Part shown: in pieces, positions 1 to 7,256 of the stretch | Position numbering within the stretch: the first letter of the stretch is position 1 | Layout of the letters: the number at the start of each line of letters is the position of its first letter | NCBI RefSeq assembly: GCF_001434575.1 | Contig: NZ_AZDA01000058.1 | Coordinates: forward strand, 1 to 37,647 | Reading direction: 5' to 3' | Length of the DNA stretch: 37,647 nt | Source: Loigolactobacillus bifermentans DSM 20003 | GTDB lineage: Bacteria; Bacillota; Bacilli; Lactobacillales; Lactobacillaceae | The notes under the pieces: generated by a model | Databases searched by the model: none | What the model saw: the letters and a program-made list of their open reading frames with translations, nothing else | What the model was told of the DNA's origin: nothing | Program-made: the position numbers and the translations under genes

Positions 1-47
1 AAGAAAAGCCCCACAATCATTAGACTTCTTGTCTAACAATTGTAGGG
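1..47 (-). terminator. Rho-independent terminator of the CDF exporter gene
   Basis: On the minus strand an 18-bp stem (arms 8-25 and 30-47, with three G-U wobbles) closes a 4-nt loop region and is followed by TTTTCTT. It lies 41 bp beyond the stop codon of the CDF gene, so it should end that transcript. The wobbles pair only in minus-strand RNA. Confidence 0.85.
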
Positions 48-87
48 CACTTCATTTGCGAACAGTCATTTTTATTTGGTCTTACTT

Positions 88-963
88 TTAAACATTATGA
101 TCCGTCAATTCTGGTACCAGCTTGCCTTGTTCCACCTGAATCGTCACATGGGTGATGCCATACTTGGCTTTCATTTCATCGTTAATGAGTTTGATCAAAT
201 GATTATTACCACTAAAATCATAGCGACAAAGATGTGCGGTTAAGGCAATATCACTGGTGCCTAGTGCCCAAATATGTAAGTCATGGACACTATTGACCTC
301 AGGATGGGCGCATAATGTGGCCCGAACTTCATTGACATCGATTTTATCAGGTACGGCGCCAGACGCTAACTCCCAAGAGTCCCGTAACAAGCCGATGGTC
401 CCTACTAAAATCACAGCCGCAATCACCAAACTGACCACGGGATCTAACCAGTTCCAGCCAGTCAATAAAATTAAGAAGCCTGCAATGACAACCCCCACTG
501 AAACAATGGCATCAGCGGCCATGTGCATAAAGGCACTCTTAATATTTAAGTCGTGTTGCCCGTGCATGAACAGCAACGCCGTTCCACCGTTGATAAAAAT
601 CCCAATCAGCGCCACAACGATTACCGTGACACCCCCTGTTGGTGCCGGATGCCGCAAACGCTGTAACGCTTCAATAATGATCAACACCACGGCGACGATC
701 AGTAAAATGGCATTTAACAACGCCGCAAAAATTGAAATACTCTTGTACCCATAGGTGCGATGGCAAGTGGCTTGTCGTTGCCCTAGCAGTAGCGCCGCCC
801 AGGAGATCACAAGGCCTAGTACGTCGCTTAAATTATGACCTGCATCTGCAACTAATGCTAATGATTGGCTACTTAATCCGAAACCCGCCTCACAAATAAT
901 AAAGGCCAAATTGAGACCGATACCTAGTTTGAAAGCGCGGCTATGTTCTTTCACAAGATCCAT
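88..963 (-). CDS. Cation diffusion facilitator (CzcD/ZitB-like) metal exporter
   Basis: A 291-residue inner-membrane metal/H+ antiporter of the CDF family, probably exporting Zn2+ and related divalent ions. About six hydrophobic helices are visible, followed by a cytoplasmic C-terminal domain. The two HxxxD pairs that build the transport site are present: H43/D47 in TM2 (ADAGHNLSD) and H147/D151 in TM5 (HMAAD). The C-terminal domain carries the typical VHDLHIWALG segment. The frame is open to a GTG at 1011, but AAGGGAG at 971-977 is spaced for the ATG at 963, which also gives the usual CDF N-terminus. The gene is monocistronic with its own promoter, operator and terminator. The metal cannot be decided from sequence; Zn/Co/Cd is usual for this subfamily. 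Confidence 0.92.
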   Translation of the reverse strand: MDLVKEHSRAFKLGIGLNLAFIICEAGFGLSSQSLALVADAGHNLSDVLGLVISWAALLLGQRQATCHRTYGYKSISIFAALLNAILLIVAVVLIIIEALQRLRHPAPTGGVTVIVVALIGIFINGGTALLFMHGQHDLNIKSAFMHMAADAIVSVGVVIAGFLILLTGWNWLDPVVSLVIAAVILVGTIGLLRDSWELASGAVPDKIDVNEVRATLCAHPEVNSVHDLHIWALGTSDIALTAHLCRYDFSGNNHLIKLINDEMKAKYGITHVTIQVEQGKLVPELTDHNV

Positions 964-978
964 GCGCTCATCTCCCTT

Positions 979-998
979 ATATGCGTAAATGCGCATAT
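979..998. promoter_or_regulatory. Inverted-repeat operator in the CDF leader
   Basis: Perfect 7-bp arms ATATGCG/CGCATAT (979-985 and 992-998) with a 6-nt spacer lie between the predicted transcription start (about 1009) and the ribosome binding site. The position suits a repressor acting as a roadblock. An ArsR/CzrA or TetR type metal sensor is a reasonable guess, but no such regulator gene is adjacent. Confidence 0.55.
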
Positions 999-1015
999 AT
1001 TCATATTTCACTTAA

Positions 1016-1044
1016 AGTGTACCAGCAATGGTCCCCATAAGCAA
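1016..1044 (-). promoter_or_regulatory. Promoter of the CDF gene
   Basis: Sigma-A type: -35 TTGCTT (1039-1044), 17-bp spacer, -10 TACACT (1016-1021). It is correctly placed upstream of the operator and start codon. Confidence 0.65.
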
Positions 1045-1053
1045 GGCTTTTTG

Positions 1054-1108
1054 GAAAAATAACTAAAAAAAATTTGACGACGCTAAAATTAAATTAGCAC
1101 GTCAAATT
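1054..1108 (-). terminator. Terminator of the ClC antiporter gene
   Basis: Arms 1071-1079 (AATTTGACG) and 1100-1108 plus an inner GCTAA/TTAGC helix form the stem. On the minus strand a T-rich run follows (1054-1070). It is located 17 bp after the clc stop codon. Confidence 0.8.
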
Positions 1109-1124
1109 TCGTTTGCTTTTTCAC

Positions 1125-2696
1125 TTAATGCTGGGTGAGTAACATCCGGCGACCAATTTTATCTAACTTATGCCGCAATTCGCGACACCGGCCTTCATCG
1201 GTTAAGATCACTAATGTATCACCTGCCCGCAATAAGGTGTCCCCATGCGGAATTAAATTGTATTCACCACGCCGAATGGCAATCAACACCATTTCGCGCG
1301 GCCAGTGAATATCGCGGACCATTTGTTCAGAAAAAGCACTGCCCACTAAAATCGGAATTTCGATTTGCGCATCATGGCCCGTTAAAGCCTCTAATTTTTG
1401 AGTGGTCTGCATGCGTTGTAATAAGGAGGCGTAGATTGGCGCACCGCCTAGTAGATCAACCACCAGGTAAGCCGTCAAGGAAACCACCGCCAACGGCATT
1501 AAATGTTGCAACGTGCCGACCATTTCGGTAATCAGTAGAATTGCGGTAAACGGCGCCTTCCCAATCCCTGCAAAGTAACCGGCCATGGCAAAAATCAGTA
1601 AATTAACGATACAATTATGGGGCAATAGCCCTAAGCGCCACATAATGGTCCCGTAAGTGGCCCCGATTGCCGCCCCTAACATGAGGATCGGCAAGAAAAT
1701 GCCCCCTGGTAAACCAGAACCATAGGAGATCATCGAGAACACAAAACGTAATACCAATAAGATGACCAACGCCGATAGTGCTGGTTGATGCCGGCCAATA
1801 TCTAAGATCACCCCGTTACCACCGCCTAAATACTGTGGCCACACATAACCAATTGGAATCACTAATACCAGTGGCACTAAACCTTGGAAATAACGTGGCA
1901 ATTTAGGAAAAAGATCATGATACAGTTTTGGCATCCATAACAAAACCTGTTGATACAAATACCCTAGTAACCCTAATAAAATGCCTAACAGCAACAAATG
2001 CCAGTAATCGCGTAGTGGAAACGAATTGGCATAGGTAATATGGAGCACCGGGACCATGCCGAAAAAGTTGGTGGACACAAAGTTCGCCCCAATGGCCCCG
2101 GCTAACGCACTCATCCAAACTAAAGGCGAAAAGTTATGGTAGACTTCTTCCAACACAAACATGGTGCCGGCAATCGGTGCATTAAACGCCGCCGACAACC
2201 CGGAAGCCGCACCACTGGCTAACAATACCCGCCGTTCTGTAGTGGAGGCATTTTTAAACCGACTGGCAACCCCTTGGCCAACCGCAGCGCCCAGTTGAAT
2301 AGACGGCCCTTCACGCCCTAGAAAAAGACCTGAGCCAATGCCAAGCACCCCGGTGACAAATTTACGCCACAAAATTGGCCACCATGGCAATTTAATTTCA
2401 TCAGCCAGTTGGCCTTCAACTTCCGGGATCCCAGAGCCCATAATATGCGGCTGCGGTTTCGTGATCAAGCCGATCACCAACGCCATCACCAGCATCCCCA
2501 ATAACACCAACCCTAAAAGCCAGGGCTGCTGTTGCGCCGCACGATAAATAGACTGCCAAAATGCCAATGACCGTTCAATGATCAACCGAAAACAACTTAC
2601 CACAAAACCACTTAATAGCCCGACCAGTAACCCTTTGAGAATGTACATCAAATGGGTCGTGTCAAGGCGCGACAATCGTTCTTGCACCTGTGCCAC
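1125..2696 (-). CDS. ClC-family H+/Cl- antiporter with C-terminal RCK_C domain
   Basis: A 523-residue membrane protein of the ClC family. All signature segments are visible: GSGIPE (87-92), GREGP (127-131, gating Glu E129), LEEVYHNF with the internal proton glutamate (E183/E184), GGIFLP (331-336), and a tyrosine in APIYASLL corresponding to the chloride-coordinating Tyr. Both glutamates that mark exchangers rather than channels are present, so proton-coupled chloride (or fluoride-like anion) transport is expected. Residues about 448-515 form a TrkA-C/RCK_C domain, a common ligand-binding module in potassium systems, which suggests ligand control. Translation starts at GTG 2694-2696; the Shine-Dalgarno is weak (AGAAAGTGA) and close, so the exact start is less certain. 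Monocistronic, with its own terminator. Confidence 0.92.
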   Translation of the reverse strand: MAQVQERLSRLDTTHLMYILKGLLVGLLSGFVVSCFRLIIERSLAFWQSIYRAAQQQPWLLGLVLLGMLVMALVIGLITKPQPHIMGSGIPEVEGQLADEIKLPWWPILWRKFVTGVLGIGSGLFLGREGPSIQLGAAVGQGVASRFKNASTTERRVLLASGAASGLSAAFNAPIAGTMFVLEEVYHNFSPLVWMSALAGAIGANFVSTNFFGMVPVLHITYANSFPLRDYWHLLLLGILLGLLGYLYQQVLLWMPKLYHDLFPKLPRYFQGLVPLVLVIPIGYVWPQYLGGGNGVILDIGRHQPALSALVILLVLRFVFSMISYGSGLPGGIFLPILMLGAAIGATYGTIMWRLGLLPHNCIVNLLIFAMAGYFAGIGKAPFTAILLITEMVGTLQHLMPLAVVSLTAYLVVDLLGGAPIYASLLQRMQTTQKLEALTGHDAQIEIPILVGSAFSEQMVRDIHWPREMVLIAIRRGEYNLIPHGDTLLRAGDTLVILTDEGRCRELRHKLDKIGRRMLLTQH

Positions 2697-2814
2697 TCAC
2701 TTTCTAAACGAATTTACTTCTATTTTAGCAGTTAACCATAACAGGATAAACCGTTAATCTTTTTACAAGAAAAATCAATGCTCAGAGCCCATTTTTTACA
2801 AAAGGACGAACTGC

Positions 2815-2859
2815 ACACAAAAAAATAGCGGCTCACCCATTTGAGTGATCCACTATTTT
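2815..2859 (-). terminator. Terminator of the Apf surface-protein gene
   Basis: Arms 2822-2838 and 2843-2859 form a hairpin (AAAATAG/CTATTTT at the base). A run of T follows on the minus strand, 19 bp beyond the apf stop codon. Confidence 0.85.
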
Positions 2860-2877
2860 AAAAGATTGATTAAAGGC

Positions 2878-3558
2878 TTAGTAAGAGCCGTTTGCTTCCC
2901 AGTATGCTTTCGCAGCCGTCCAAGAACCGTAACGTGATGCAACATAAGAATCAGCTACTTTTTCTTGGTTTGAGGCAGAATAGTCACCGTTTAAGTAAGA
3001 AGAAGTCAATTGATACTTACCAATGTATTGACCGTTTGTTGCAGTGTATGAACCACCAGATTCTTTGTTGGCGATCCATGCTTTCGCAGCGGCTTCGCTA
3101 CCACTAGCACTAGATGTATAGCTTGAGCTTGTTGATGTTGAGGCAGCACTTGTTGCTTGTGTGCTGGCACTTGAAGTTTGACTGTTATTGCTTGAACTAT
3201 TATTGCTTGATTGATAGTTCGTTGTTTGTGTTGGTTGTGTATAAGTGTAAGTTTGCGCACTTTGTGCAGCTGGTTGTGCGCTGGTTGTCGTTGTTGTTTG
3301 TGTTGATGCAGAACCTGGTAAAGTATAGGTTTGACCTGCATAAATCATGTGTGTGGCTGTGTTGATGTTGTTCGCTTGTTCAAAGGCTGTAACCGTCGTG
3401 TCGTAACGCGCTGCAATCGTTGTAACGGTATCACCAGCTTGGGCTGTAACAGTTGTTGCAGCATCAGCAGCAGTCACGCCACCAACTAATAATCCAGCGG
3501 CACCAGCAGTTGTTACTAATAACATCTTGACACGTTTACTTAATAAAATAAAAATCAC
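2878..3558 (-). CDS. apf: Aggregation-promoting factor-like surface protein (LysM + lysozyme-like C-terminus)
   Basis: A secreted cell-wall protein of about 223 residues. A basic n-region (SKRVK), hydrophobic core and Ala-rich cleavage site form a signal peptide ending near ADAATT. A LysM domain (VTAQAGDTVTTIAARYDTT to YAGQTYTLPG) binds peptidoglycan. A long Ser/Thr/Gln linker follows. The last ~75 residues (ESGGSY, GQYIGKYQL, SRYGSWTAAKAYWEANGSY) match the C-terminal domain of lactobacillar Apf proteins, which maintain cell shape and may cleave peptidoglycan. Start problem: AGGAG (3558-3562) overlaps the GTG at 3556-3558, so that codon cannot be used with this site. An ATT at 3547-3549 lies 8 nt downstream, and the first ATG (3525) would remove the basic n-region. 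The likely start is therefore ATT. Confidence 0.88.
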   Translation of the reverse strand: MIFILLSKRVKMLLVTTAGAAGLLVGGVTAADAATTVTAQAGDTVTTIAARYDTTVTAFEQANNINTATHMIYAGQTYTLPGSASTQTTTTTSAQPAAQSAQTYTYTQPTQTTNYQSSNNSSSNNSQTSSASTQATSAASTSTSSSYTSSASGSEAAAKAWIANKESGGSYTATNGQYIGKYQLTSSYLNGDYSASNQEKVADSYVASRYGSWTAAKAYWEANGSY

Positions 3559-3650
3559 TCCTAAATTCTATGTGTTTGTTCTGTCTTGTTTACTTAAATG
3601 ACTTTTCTTAGTGGAACGCTTTTTTGCGCTCTCAACATTCAACGAGGCAT

Positions 3651-3680
3651 AGTATATCAAGCAGGTGTAACAAACAAATA
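3651..3680 (-). promoter_or_regulatory. Probable apf promoter
   Basis: The -10 TATACT (3651-3656) is near consensus. The -35 is poor (TTTGTT-like, 16 bp upstream). It would give a 5' leader of about 95 nt. Confidence 0.45.
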
Positions 3681-3744
3681 CCGAAACCATTACAAAACCG
3701 GATTATTTCGCAATAATGTTACGGCGCTGTAATATGCTGAAATC

Positions 3745-3800
3745 AAACAAACGTTCGAGTCGAGCTAAATTCCCATTAACTCAACTTCGAACGTTTGTTT
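3745..3800. terminator. Long hairpin after the flavoprotein gene
   Basis: Perfect 14-bp arms (AAACAAACGTTCGA, 3745-3758, and complement 3787-3800), extended by GT/AC and GAG/CTC inner pairs. It lies 105 bp after the flavoprotein stop codon on the minus strand. There is no clean U tract, so it may be a weak terminator, an mRNA 3' stabiliser or a protein site. Confidence 0.5.
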
Positions 3801-3905
3801 TGAAAGATTACATGTAACCGTTTTCCGACACTTTATTTAGGAGTGATTCTCGAAAAAAAGTGCAATTTTTTGGTAAAAAGTTGGATTTCTGCTTAAAAAA
3901 CATGC

Positions 3906-5315
3906 TTATTGCTTGCTTTTTTGTTGAAATAACCAAGCCTGTTGGCCTGCTTGACGACCAAAAATCACAGTTTCTGCCACTGAATTGCCACCGATCCGAT
4001 TATCACCATGTAAACCACCGGTGACTTCCCCGGCTGCAAATAAACCTGGAATCACATGACCAGCTGTTGTTTGCACTTGCGTTTGCGGATCGATCTTCAA
4101 ACCACCCATAGTGTAATGGATGGCCGGTGCAATGTGGATCGCCATAAATGGTGCTTGGGTCAATTGACGGTCTAACCCTGTGGTACGCTGCCATTGCGGA
4201 TCATTTTGCGCGGCGACGTTTTGGTTCCAAGTGGCAACTGTTGCTGCTAAGGTAGCGGCAGAGACCTGAATCGTTGCAGCTAAGGCGTTTAAATCAGCAG
4301 CCTGTGTTACCAAACCGATCTGTTGATAAAAGGCTAACGCCTTCACCCGTTTAAATACACTTTGGTCGAAAATCAAATACGCACTTTTTTCAGGCAAGGC
4401 CTCAATCGCTGCCGTCACATTTTTACGTGTGTCTAGCTCATTTACAAAACGTTGGCCCTGCTGATCCACTAAAATGGCACCTTCCCCGCGGACGGCTTCT
4501 CCAATTAAATAAGCATGGTCAGTGTCTTGTTGCACAGTGGGATGCACTTGAATTTGATCAAGATCCACGGTTCCCGCCGTTACAGCTTGTGCCAAAGCGA
4601 GCCCATCCCCAGTTGCCCCTGGCTGATTGGTCGTTTGATAGGCTTCTAACTCAGGCCGATACTTGGCAATCAACTGTGCATTGGCCCCAAAACCACCGGT
4701 TGCTAAAATAACAGCACCTGCTTTGACTTGCCGCTGTTGTCCCGCTAATGTCACAGTAACGCCAGTGACCCCTGTTGCATCCCCAGCCAAAGCCGTGACT
4801 TGGGCTGACGCAAAAATCGGCACTTGTTTTGCAGCCAACGCTTTTAGCAAGCCAGTAATTAAATAACCGCCAACAGGTGCCATAGAACTTGGCCGGTGGG
4901 TCCGTTGCCGACTCATACCACCGGTGATCGTCAGGTCATCTAAATGGATCTGATGTTGCGCCAACCAATTAATGGCTAACGCACCATGCGTTGTAAAATA
5001 TTGTAATAAGGCCGGGTCATTGCGACCACCGCCACCATTCAGTGTTTCAGCATAAAAATCGTCAAAGGAATCCACAACATGATGTTGCAACTGTACTTCC
5101 GTTTCGGCGGCGTTCATGCCTGAAGATGCCCGGGTAGTGTTGCCACCCAAGCGCGGCATTTTTTCAAAAATCGCGACTTGCGCTCCTAATTCCGTTGCTT
5201 GTAACGCACTGGCCAAGCCAGCACCACCCGATCCAATCACCAGAATATCGTAATGTGTGGCTAACTGTTCTGGTGCAGTTGGTTCAAACTTAAATTTTTC
5301 ACTCATGCTGCGCAT
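3906..5315 (-). CDS. Soluble fumarate reductase / flavocytochrome c-type flavoprotein
   Basis: A 469-residue FAD-dependent reductase of the FrdA/FccA family. The FAD-binding fold opens with DILVIGSGGAGLASA (residues 23-37) and E51 for the ribose. The four active-site residues of soluble fumarate reductases are all recognisable: H258 (QIQVHPT), R297 (NELDTRK), H400 (HYTMGG) and R440 (GDNRIGGNS). It therefore probably reduces fumarate or a related unsaturated acid. There is no signal peptide, haem domain or FMN-binding domain, so it is cytosolic and takes electrons from an unknown donor. Two ATGs (5315 and 5306) are possible; the SD is weak for both. It has its own promoter with an inverted repeat immediately upstream, next to a MarR gene that may regulate it. 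Urocanate or another enoate as substrate cannot be excluded. Confidence 0.85.
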   Translation of the reverse strand: MRSMSEKFKFEPTAPEQLATHYDILVIGSGGAGLASALQATELGAQVAIFEKMPRLGGNTTRASSGMNAAETEVQLQHHVVDSFDDFYAETLNGGGGRNDPALLQYFTTHGALAINWLAQHQIHLDDLTITGGMSRQRTHRPSSMAPVGGYLITGLLKALAAKQVPIFASAQVTALAGDATGVTGVTVTLAGQQRQVKAGAVILATGGFGANAQLIAKYRPELEAYQTTNQPGATGDGLALAQAVTAGTVDLDQIQVHPTVQQDTDHAYLIGEAVRGEGAILVDQQGQRFVNELDTRKNVTAAIEALPEKSAYLIFDQSVFKRVKALAFYQQIGLVTQAADLNALAATIQVSAATLAATVATWNQNVAAQNDPQWQRTTGLDRQLTQAPFMAIHIAPAIHYTMGGLKIDPQTQVQTTAGHVIPGLFAAGEVTGGLHGDNRIGGNSVAETVIFGRQAGQQAWLFQQKSKQ

Positions 5316-5347
5316 TGCCCACTTTCATTTGAATTTTCAGTAAGTTA

Positions 5348-5376
5348 AGCATAGAAAAGCAGTTGGAACACGTCAA
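5348..5376 (-). promoter_or_regulatory. Promoter of the flavoprotein gene
   Basis: -35 TTGACG (5371-5376), 17-bp spacer, -10 TATGCT (5348-5353): close to the sigma-A consensus. Confidence 0.75.
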
Positions 5377-5382
5377 GTTGTT

Positions 5383-5400
5383 TTTCTACTATTATAGAAA
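5383..5400. promoter_or_regulatory. Inverted repeat, candidate MarR operator
   Basis: Arms TTTCTA/TAGAAA (5383-5388, 5395-5400) with a 6-nt spacer lie just upstream of the flavoprotein -35 and between it and the MarR terminator. An 18-bp AT-rich palindrome is typical of MarR sites, and a MarR gene is adjacent. Confidence 0.45.
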
Positions 5401-5401
5401 G

Positions 5402-5428
5402 AAAAAAACAGCCGCCTAATGCGACTGT
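5402..5428 (-). terminator. Terminator overlapping the end of the MarR gene
   Basis: An 8-bp stem (5408-5415 with 5421-5428, one G-U) is followed on the minus strand by six T. The 3' arm starts beyond the TAG stop while the 5' arm lies inside the last codons. Confidence 0.85.
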
Positions 5429-5802
5429 CCAATTAAGTCATGTAAACCGGCCTTAAACAGCTGATTTTGCTGCTGCCAAACGCCTAACATCTTTTGCGCA
5501 CGTGTAACGACTTTTTCACCTAATGTGGTCAGTCCTAGCTGCTTCCGCCGGCGATCAAAATCATCTGGCATTTGTTCCAAGTAACCTAACACCACCAATT
5601 TATGCACGAGCCGCGTGACATGCGCTGCATTTAAGGCTAAGTAATCCGCTACTTGACGCTGATGCAGTCGGGCTTTTTGTGCCACGATCAAAAGCAGTAA
5701 TAAATCTGTTTCATCTAATGGTAGACATTCCTGTCCTAACCACTGGTTCAAACGGCGTGCAATTTGACGTTGTAACACTAATAATTCTAAATCCATGTCC
5801 AT
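5416..5802 (-). CDS. MarR-family transcriptional regulator
   Basis: A 128-residue winged-helix DNA-binding protein. The recognition helix region is QVADYLALNAAHVTRLVHKLVVLGYL (about 50-75). The wing carries the family signature DFDRRRKQLGLTTLG (about 81-95). It is preceded by 25 bp by the methyltransferase gene on the same strand and shares its promoter, ending in a terminator that overlaps its own 3' end. The ligand is unknown. The palindrome at 5383-5400 before the flavoprotein promoter is the nearest plausible target, so it may sense a substrate or redox cue linked to that enzyme; this is inference from position only. Confidence 0.88.
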   Translation of the reverse strand: MDMDLELLVLQRQIARRLNQWLGQECLPLDETDLLLLLIVAQKARLHQRQVADYLALNAAHVTRLVHKLVVLGYLEQMPDDFDRRRKQLGLTTLGEKVVTRAQKMLGVWQQQNQLFKAGLHDLIGQSH

Positions 5803-5827
5803 CCCAATGTTTGCTCCCTAACCCAGT

Positions 5828-6595
5828 TTAACGGCCAGTTCCTGGCCAGATCAATAACGTGATTTGATAGGTTTGTGTCACCTGAAGTTGCTGTTGCTGC
5901 TGAAAAAGCGCCGCTAGTTCAGGCAATACCGTCTGTTGCTGTTGAAAATTTAATAAAGGTAGTACTGCGGCTTGTAACTCAGCTTGCGTCCAAGTCTCTG
6001 TCACCGGAAAGTGCCATTGCCAGTGTCGAAACGCAATGTCAGCGTGTTGTAATTGGCGCTGATAAGCCGTCATCATTGCCAAATCTGGCAATGTTTCAAA
6101 CAAGGCAGGTTGCTGAAACCGCCGGGCCAGTGGGGCAAAAAAATCATCCGTTTGGCCAGTAACCCGACTTAACGCAACAGTTTGCCGAGCAAGACGACTA
6201 AAAGCTGCTAACTGGGCCGGTGCCAAATCTGGCAACATATGTGCAAAGACTAAGTCTGCAATAGGTCGCCGCTGCGTCAACAATGAAGACACGGCCCGGC
6301 GCTGCGTCTTCAGATTGGTCACTTGCCGTTGCCGGGCCAGCTGTTCAGCATACTGCAACATCACAGCTGAAAAATCATAAATCGTCACCTGTTGGGCAGC
6401 TTGTGCAAATGGAACTGCAAAACGGCCAGCACCGCCACCAATATCTGCCACTGTGTGATTTTGCAACAGCCCACTTGCTTGTAGCACTTGCTGAATTGCA
6501 GCCACAAAAGGCAATTGACTGGCTTGCTGGGCCGCAACATAGTCTGGCGCAAATGCATCCCAATCGGCTGCTGCGCGTTGCTCATCTGGGGTCAT
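5828..6595 (-). CDS. Class I SAM-dependent methyltransferase
   Basis: A 255-residue UbiE/COQ5-like methyltransferase. Motif I, the SAM-binding glycine loop, is VADIGGGAGRF (49-59), followed by an acidic residue ending beta-2 (TIYDFSA) and a motif IV-like DLVFAHMLPDL. The substrate is unknown. The ATG at 6595 is preceded by AAGGTGA at good spacing. It has its own promoter and is the first gene of a two-gene unit with the MarR regulator. The C-terminal ~100 residues are rich in Gln and match no motif I recognise. Confidence 0.82.
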   Translation of the reverse strand: MTPDEQRAAADWDAFAPDYVAAQQASQLPFVAAIQQVLQASGLLQNHTVADIGGGAGRFAVPFAQAAQQVTIYDFSAVMLQYAEQLARQRQVTNLKTQRRAVSSLLTQRRPIADLVFAHMLPDLAPAQLAAFSRLARQTVALSRVTGQTDDFFAPLARRFQQPALFETLPDLAMMTAYQRQLQHADIAFRHWQWHFPVTETWTQAELQAAVLPLLNFQQQQTVLPELAALFQQQQQLQVTQTYQITLLIWPGTGR

Positions 6596-6628
6596 ACGTC
6601 ACCTTCACTGTTTAAAATTGCCTCTTTA

Positions 6629-6657
6629 AGATTACGTACTTTTCGGCTAAAATGCAA
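6629..6657 (-). promoter_or_regulatory. Promoter of the methyltransferase-marR unit
   Basis: -35 TTGCAT (6652-6657), 17-bp spacer, -10 TAATCT (6629-6634). Confidence 0.65.
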
Positions 6658-6683
6658 TCTTATTTTTGCATTGATCCCTGTAA

Positions 6684-6710
6684 CAAAAAAAGCCGCCATT
6701 CGACGACTTT
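6684..6710 (-). terminator. copY terminator
   Basis: A 9-bp stem (6689-6697 with 6702-6710, two G-U) is followed on the minus strand by a T tract. It overlaps the copY stop codon by 2 bp and separates copY from the methyltransferase. Confidence 0.85.
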
Positions 6711-7149
6711 AGTTGCAATGACATTCACCTGGCACACAGTTACACATCACATGTTCCGGTGCTGTCTTGGCTTTTTCAGCGAGTTGCTGTTGTAACAACT
6801 GAATATCACCTTGACTCAAGGTCACATGCGCCAATAAATGGCTTAGCGCCTGTCCAGAACGCATGCGACACAAATGGTCAAACAAGGTGGTGGTGGCGTA
6901 ATCCATGGCTTGTTGTTCCTCAACCAATGGCGTGTACGTAAATGCCCGGCCATTACGCGTTGCATTTAAAGCACCTTTTTTCACTAATCGGCCAATCAAT
7001 GTTTTTGTTGTTGCAGCCTTCCAACCCATTTTTTCAGCTAACACATCGATCAATTTACGACTGGTTACCGCGCCTAACGTCCAAACCGCACGCATGACTT
7101 CCCATTCCGCATCGCTGATCTCTGCAACCGCTTGTTTTTCAACTACCAT
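6709..7149 (-). CDS. copY: CopY-type copper-responsive repressor
   Basis: A 146-residue BlaI/MecI/CopY-family repressor: an N-terminal winged helix (about 10-75, SDAEWEVMRAVW then ATTKTLIGRLVKKGAL) and, at the C-terminus, the diagnostic metal motif CxCxxxxCxC (C136, C138, C143, C145). In CopY, Zn2+ at this site favours DNA binding and Cu+ displaces it, releasing the operator. The start is ATG 7149 with AGGAGG at 7158-7163. A cop box lies in a promoter 370 bp upstream, so it is probably autoregulated. Unusually, no copA, copB or copZ gene lies next to it and a terminator follows directly, so its main targets must be elsewhere. Its ribosome binding site lies inside a conserved repeat hairpin. 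Confidence 0.95.
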   Translation of the reverse strand: MVVEKQAVAEISDAEWEVMRAVWTLGAVTSRKLIDVLAEKMGWKAATTKTLIGRLVKKGALNATRNGRAFTYTPLVEEQQAMDYATTTLFDHLCRMRSGQALSHLLAHVTLSQGDIQLLQQQLAEKAKTAPEHVMCNCVPGECHCN

Positions 7150-7157
7150 TTTAAAAA

Positions 7158-7256
7158 CCTCCTAAATACATTAGGGTTAGATTTTGCTTCTGCAAAATCT
7201 GATTTTCGGAGGATGACCAGTCTTGTGGGGGCAATTCACCCCGCAGGACTCATGGC
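7158..7256. repeat. Structured ~98-bp repeat, copy 1 (overlaps copY RBS)
   Basis: Two hairpins. Hairpin 1 has base CCTCC/GGAGG (7158-7162, 7208-7212) and top AGATTTTGC/GCAAAATCT (7179-7187, 7192-7200). Hairpin 2 has arms 7219-7230 and 7239-7250 (12 bp with two G-U). It ends in CATGGC. Read on the minus strand, the first arm is the copY Shine-Dalgarno AGGAGG. Confidence 0.85.

Larger units (their letters stand above)
3559..3905. other. Intergenic region between apf and the flavoprotein gene
   Basis: This 347-bp region has no convincing gene. It contains the apf leader (about 95 nt), an apf promoter near 3651-3679, a hairpin at 3745-3800, and one arm of a 14-bp inverted repeat at 3835-3848 whose other arm is the apf ribosome binding site (3553-3566). 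A plus-strand frame from GTG 3844 would encode only 17 residues and is not called. Confidence 0.6.

Noticed and set aside
257-754. A 165-codon plus-strand frame inside the CDF gene
   Set aside because: Antisense shadow of a clear CDF family protein, with no ribosome binding site and low-complexity composition.
3844-3897. A 17-codon plus-strand frame starting at GTG in the distal arm of the inverted repeat
   Set aside because: Too short, no conserved features, and its apparent ribosome binding site is explained by the inverted repeat of the apf leader.
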